64,000 nt of DNA from JBCBRD01 sp039819785. Lineage in GTDB: Bacteria > Pseudomonadota > Alphaproteobacteria > Rhizobiales > Hyphomicrobiaceae. The first letter of the stretch is position 1, and the number at the start of each line of letters is the position of its first letter. The notes beneath the pieces are model-generated. The model was not told the DNA's origin and searched no databases. It saw only the letters and a list, made by a program, of their open reading frames with translations. This document shows, one piece after another, positions 61,620 to 64,000 of the stretch. The stretch covers positions 62,001 to 126,000 of the forward strand of contig JBCBRH010000005.1 of the NCBI GenBank assembly GCA_039819785.1, given 5' to 3'. The position numbers were made by a program, and so were the translations under genes.

Positions 61620-62033
61620 TTACCCGAAGCGTCGCGCACTCGACAATTCCTGACTTGCGATCTTGATGTATTTCCGGCCTGCCTCACCCGCGGCCTGCAC
61701 AGCTTCCCCCAACGGCAGTTCTGATCTGACGGTCGCGAGTTTCACCAGGATTGGCAGGTTAATCCCGGCAATCACTTCAACGCCGCTTCCATCCAGAATA
61801 GAGATCGCGAGATTGGATGGCGTCCCCCCGAACATATCGGTGAGGATCACGACACCTTTGCCGGTATCGGTCCGCGCGACAGCCTGCTTGATGTCTTCGC
61901 GCCGTTGGCTCGCATCATCGTCCGGACCGATAGAAATGGTCTCCAGATTTGATTGCGGTCCCACCACATGTTCAAGCGCCTGACGAAATTCCTGCGCTAA
62001 GCCACCGTGCGTGACGATCACCAATCCGATCAT
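61620..62033 (-). CDS. PTS EIIA component, mannose family
   Basis: A 137-residue EIIA(Man)-type domain. The phospho-acceptor is the His in MIGLVIVTHGG (residue 9), and VVILTDMFGGTPSNLA and GINLPILVKLA are the family motifs. Without EIIB/C/D partners it serves as a regulatory acceptor of phosphate from HPr. The start at ATG 62033 begins the fold directly. It lies between hprK and HPr in the order conserved in Rhizobiales. Confidence 0.93.
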   Translation of the reverse strand: MIGLVIVTHGGLAQEFRQALEHVVGPQSNLETISIGPDDDASQRREDIKQAVARTDTGKGVVILTDMFGGTPSNLAISILDGSGVEVIAGINLPILVKLATVRSELPLGEAVQAAGEAGRKYIKIASQELSSARRFG

Positions 62034-62183
62034 GCCGCATGCCCAATCTGCTTCGAAAACCACGGGTAACAAACACGACGCAACCAGTGATCACAACGAA
62101 AATCGCCCCGGACGCGATCACTAAAGGTTAAACGGTAGGCTCTGGTCGCCCGGCAAATACGAATGTGGTGGCAGCAACTTAAG

Positions 62184-62732
62184 CTAGTCGTTTGAGATCT
62201 GACGATGCGTCATCGCCATGATGATCTTATCGGGAGCAGACCCCTCGAAAGGGTTGAGCATAAGGCGGGGAAGTCGTTGACCGGCGATCTCAGCAACCGC
62301 CTCGTCCCCATCGGGCAACCGGGCGATGACGGCTTCCGCACAAACGAGATCCACGACCAGATGGACGGTGGCAGTCATAAGGGTTGGGACTTCAAAGATG
62401 CCGACACCGCGAACTTCCAGCAACCCCTTGATGTGATCAGATCCTGCCCGAACGCCCAGGCTGTCGGGCGATTGCATGGTGCCAGGATCGTCGTTGCCAG
62501 CGGCAGGTTCAGGACCAGACAGTTCGACATAGTCATCGCAGATGAGCTGGATCAACGGCGCGCCTGGGCCAACGCCGGACCGCAGGATGAGCCGAAGCGC
62601 CAAATCGGATTTACCACTCCCAGACGCCCCACGGATTAAAACGCCCCGTCCATTTATGCCGACGGCCGTGGCGTGGATGATCTGAGGGCGGAGGGCACTC
62701 CCAATCATGCCAGTATCGCTGTCATCGTGCAT
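62184..62732 (-). CDS. hprK: HPr kinase/phosphorylase, short form
   Basis: A 182-residue protein with only the kinase domain; the N-terminal domain of Firmicutes HprK is absent, as is usual in alphaproteobacteria. The P-loop is GASGSGKSD at residues 35-43, and GLLEVRGVGIFEV is the family signature. It phosphorylates the HPr serine and can reverse the reaction. The start at ATG 62732 gives about 50 bases after the chvG stop; ATG 62708 is an alternative. Confidence 0.92.
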   Translation of the reverse strand: MHDDSDTGMIGSALRPQIIHATAVGINGRGVLIRGASGSGKSDLALRLILRSGVGPGAPLIQLICDDYVELSGPEPAAGNDDPGTMQSPDSLGVRAGSDHIKGLLEVRGVGIFEVPTLMTATVHLVVDLVCAEAVIARLPDGDEAVAEIAGQRLPRLMLNPFEGSAPDKIIMAMTHRQISND

Positions 62733-62784
62733 CGGGTCAGAGGGTTGGGTTGGCCCTGGCTGGCCACTATCATCAGCCAACGGA

Positions 62785-64000
62785 TTAGCCCTTGATCCGC
62801 GCGGGCAGGCGAACGACAAACCGTGCCCCGATGGGCTGATCACCGTCAGAACCACCTGTGCCAGCATCATCGAACCGGTTTTCAGCCCAGACCTCGCCGC
62901 CATGGGCAACAATGATTTCCCGTGAGATGCTCAATCCCAGGCCGGAATTGTTTCCACGGCTGCTCTCGGCGGTCGGGCGATAGGTATAGAACCGCGTAAA
63001 GATCGTATCCAGTTTGTCGTCTTCGATGCCGGGGCCCTGATCATCGACGCGGACCTCGACATGATCGCCAGCCCTCGACAGCGTGATCGCCACTGTGCCG
63101 TCGGGCGGAGTGAACGAAACGGCGTTGTCGACAAGATTGGTGATCACCTGCGCCAGCCGCCCACCGTTCCCACTCACCATATGCAGGCGCGGGTTGCCTT
63201 CCTCCGCAACCCGGAGCACCACCTGGCAGTGTTCAGCAGCGGGTTTGTCTCGGAAGATGTCGATGACGCCATCCAGCACGTCTTCGAGTTGAACAGGATC
63301 ATTCGATTGGCGCGCGAGTTCGGCATCGAGTCTCGACGCCTTCGACACATCCGTAATCAGTTTGTTGAGCCGTTTCAGCTCCAGTTCAATCTGCTTGACG
63401 AGTTCGGCGCGATCTTCATCCGTTCGGGCATAGGACAGGCATTGAGCCGTTGAACTGGCCGCCGCCAGAGGGTTTTTCAATTCATGCGCGACATCGGCGG
63501 CGAATTTTTCGCTGCTTTCAATCCGCCGGTACAATGCATTGACCATTGTTTGCAACGCACGGCTCATTTGCGCGACTTCCTCGCTGCCACCATCTGCCGT
63601 TCTTTGCAATTCAGTCCGCGTGTTGATGTCTTTGGACACCCGCTCGGCAGCCGCCGACAACCGGCGCATCGGTTCAGCCACGGTGCGTGCCAGCATGAAA
63701 GCACTGGCAACAGCCGCCGCGAACGCCACCAGCAACAAATTCCAGAACCCTTTACTTGCTTCACCCAGAATATCGTCGACCTCACCTGGAAGCGTGGACA
63801 TCAACAACACGCCGAGCACGGTATCCTGCCGCTTTATGGGAACGGCGACGTTGACGATCTGCTCGCCTTGTTGATTGAGAAACAGGAGCGTCTGCGGTGT
63901 GCCGCGCATGGCTTGCAAGACTTCAGGATAGTTTGCCGCCGTCTGCATATCCGAAGCGCGGTAAACCTGGACCTCCTTGCCGATCAGCAAGTGAAGCGCA
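62785..64000 (-). CDS. chvG: ChvG-type sensor histidine kinase, C-terminal part (cut by window edge)
   Basis: About 405 residues are visible. A periplasmic segment (VNVAVPIKRQDTVLGVLLMS) leads into a membrane helix (GFWNLLLVAFAAAVASAFML), a HAMP domain, the phospho-acceptor box FAADVAHELKNPLAA, and the ATPase boxes NLVDNAVSF, DDQGPGIEDD and NNSGLGLSISREIIVAHGG. Its place directly upstream of hprK-EIIA-HPr identifies it as ChvG/ExoS, which with ChvI controls envelope, acid and host responses in Rhizobiales. The N-terminus and chvI lie beyond the right edge. Confidence 0.9.
   Translation of the reverse strand, partial: ALHLLIGKEVQVYRASDMQTAANYPEVLQAMRGTPQTLLFLNQQGEQIVNVAVPIKRQDTVLGVLLMSTLPGEVDDILGEASKGFWNLLLVAFAAAVASAFMLARTVAEPMRRLSAAAERVSKDINTRTELQRTADGGSEEVAQMSRALQTMVNALYRRIESSEKFAADVAHELKNPLAAASSTAQCLSYARTDEDRAELVKQIELELKRLNKLITDVSKASRLDAELARQSNDPVQLEDVLDGVIDIFRDKPAAEHCQVVLRVAEEGNPRLHMVSGNGGRLAQVITNLVDNAVSFTPPDGTVAITLSRAGDHVEVRVDDQGPGIEDDKLDTIFTRFYTYRPTAESSRGNNSGLGLSISREIIVAHGGEVWAENRFDDAGTGGSDGDQPIGARFVVRLPARIKG

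Overview
The window reads as chromosomal DNA of an alphaproteobacterium, most likely of the Hyphomicrobiales (Rhizobiales). Three things point there: the order chvG-hprK-EIIA(Man)-HPr / ahcY / divL / tsaE-amgK / murU / addB-addA / trxA / folC-accD-trpA ... trpB-trpF; the block TIGR02300-aroA-cmk-rpsA-sppA-ihfB-lapA-trpF; and a dispersed 48-bp palindrome of a type common in that order. Most of the window is GC-rich housekeeping sequence. There is no rRNA, CRISPR array, integrase, transposase or phage structural gene.

Region by region. (1) 1-10058: queG (cut by the left edge), a GST, uppP, then a minus-strand run: RNase D, a fused LptC-LptA-LptA protein, lptB, rpoN, hpf and ptsN. (2) 10201-14747: a visibly more AT-rich accessory stretch of unrecognised or poorly characterised genes: a DUF4288-like protein, small membrane proteins, a truncated gene, a TPR protein, and a coupled 388-aa/62-aa pair. 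(3) 14968-19000: a DUF1428 protein, a five-unit tandem repeat abutting tRNA-Leu(CAG), an NDUFA9-like SDR protein, the hsp20/DUF1150 pair and a small zinc ribbon. (4) 19263-22800: an ABC-F ATPase, a glycosyltransferase and tRNA-Ala(GGC). (5) 22967-30909: TIGR02300, then aroA-cmk, rpsA, sppA, ihfB, lapA and trpF. (6) 31140-44236: trpB, tex, a DbpA-like DEAD helicase, a tautomerase, an RhlE-like helicase on the minus strand, an exported protein, then trpA-accD-folC. (7) 44301-57085, minus strand: trxA, addA, addB, murU, tsaE-amgK and divL. (8) 57609-64000: ahcY, a TadG-like protein on the plus strand, and the regulatory phosphotransferase genes HPr, EIIA(Man) and hprK next to a ChvG-type sensor kinase (cut by the right edge).

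Working relationships. LptC/LptA/LptB belong to lipopolysaccharide export. RpoN, HPF and PtsN form the usual rpoN neighbourhood, while the other half of the regulatory PTS (HPr, its kinase and EIIA) lies at the far end beside chvG. AddAB processes double-strand breaks. The TsaE-AmgK fusion and MurU suggest a MurNAc-recycling shortcut. DivL is the tyrosine-bearing pseudokinase of the CckA/CtrA cell-cycle pathway. The trp genes are split, with about 8.3 kb of RNA-helicase and RNA-binding genes between trpB and trpA.

The most notable items are the LptC-LptA-LptA fusion, a repeat family found both as a five-copy array at tRNA-Leu and as a tandem pair beside ahcY, a composite two-palindrome repeat at two loci, and the coupled unknown gene pair at 13396-14747. 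I found no clear complete new defence or mobile system; the unknown pair is the best candidate for something undescribed.
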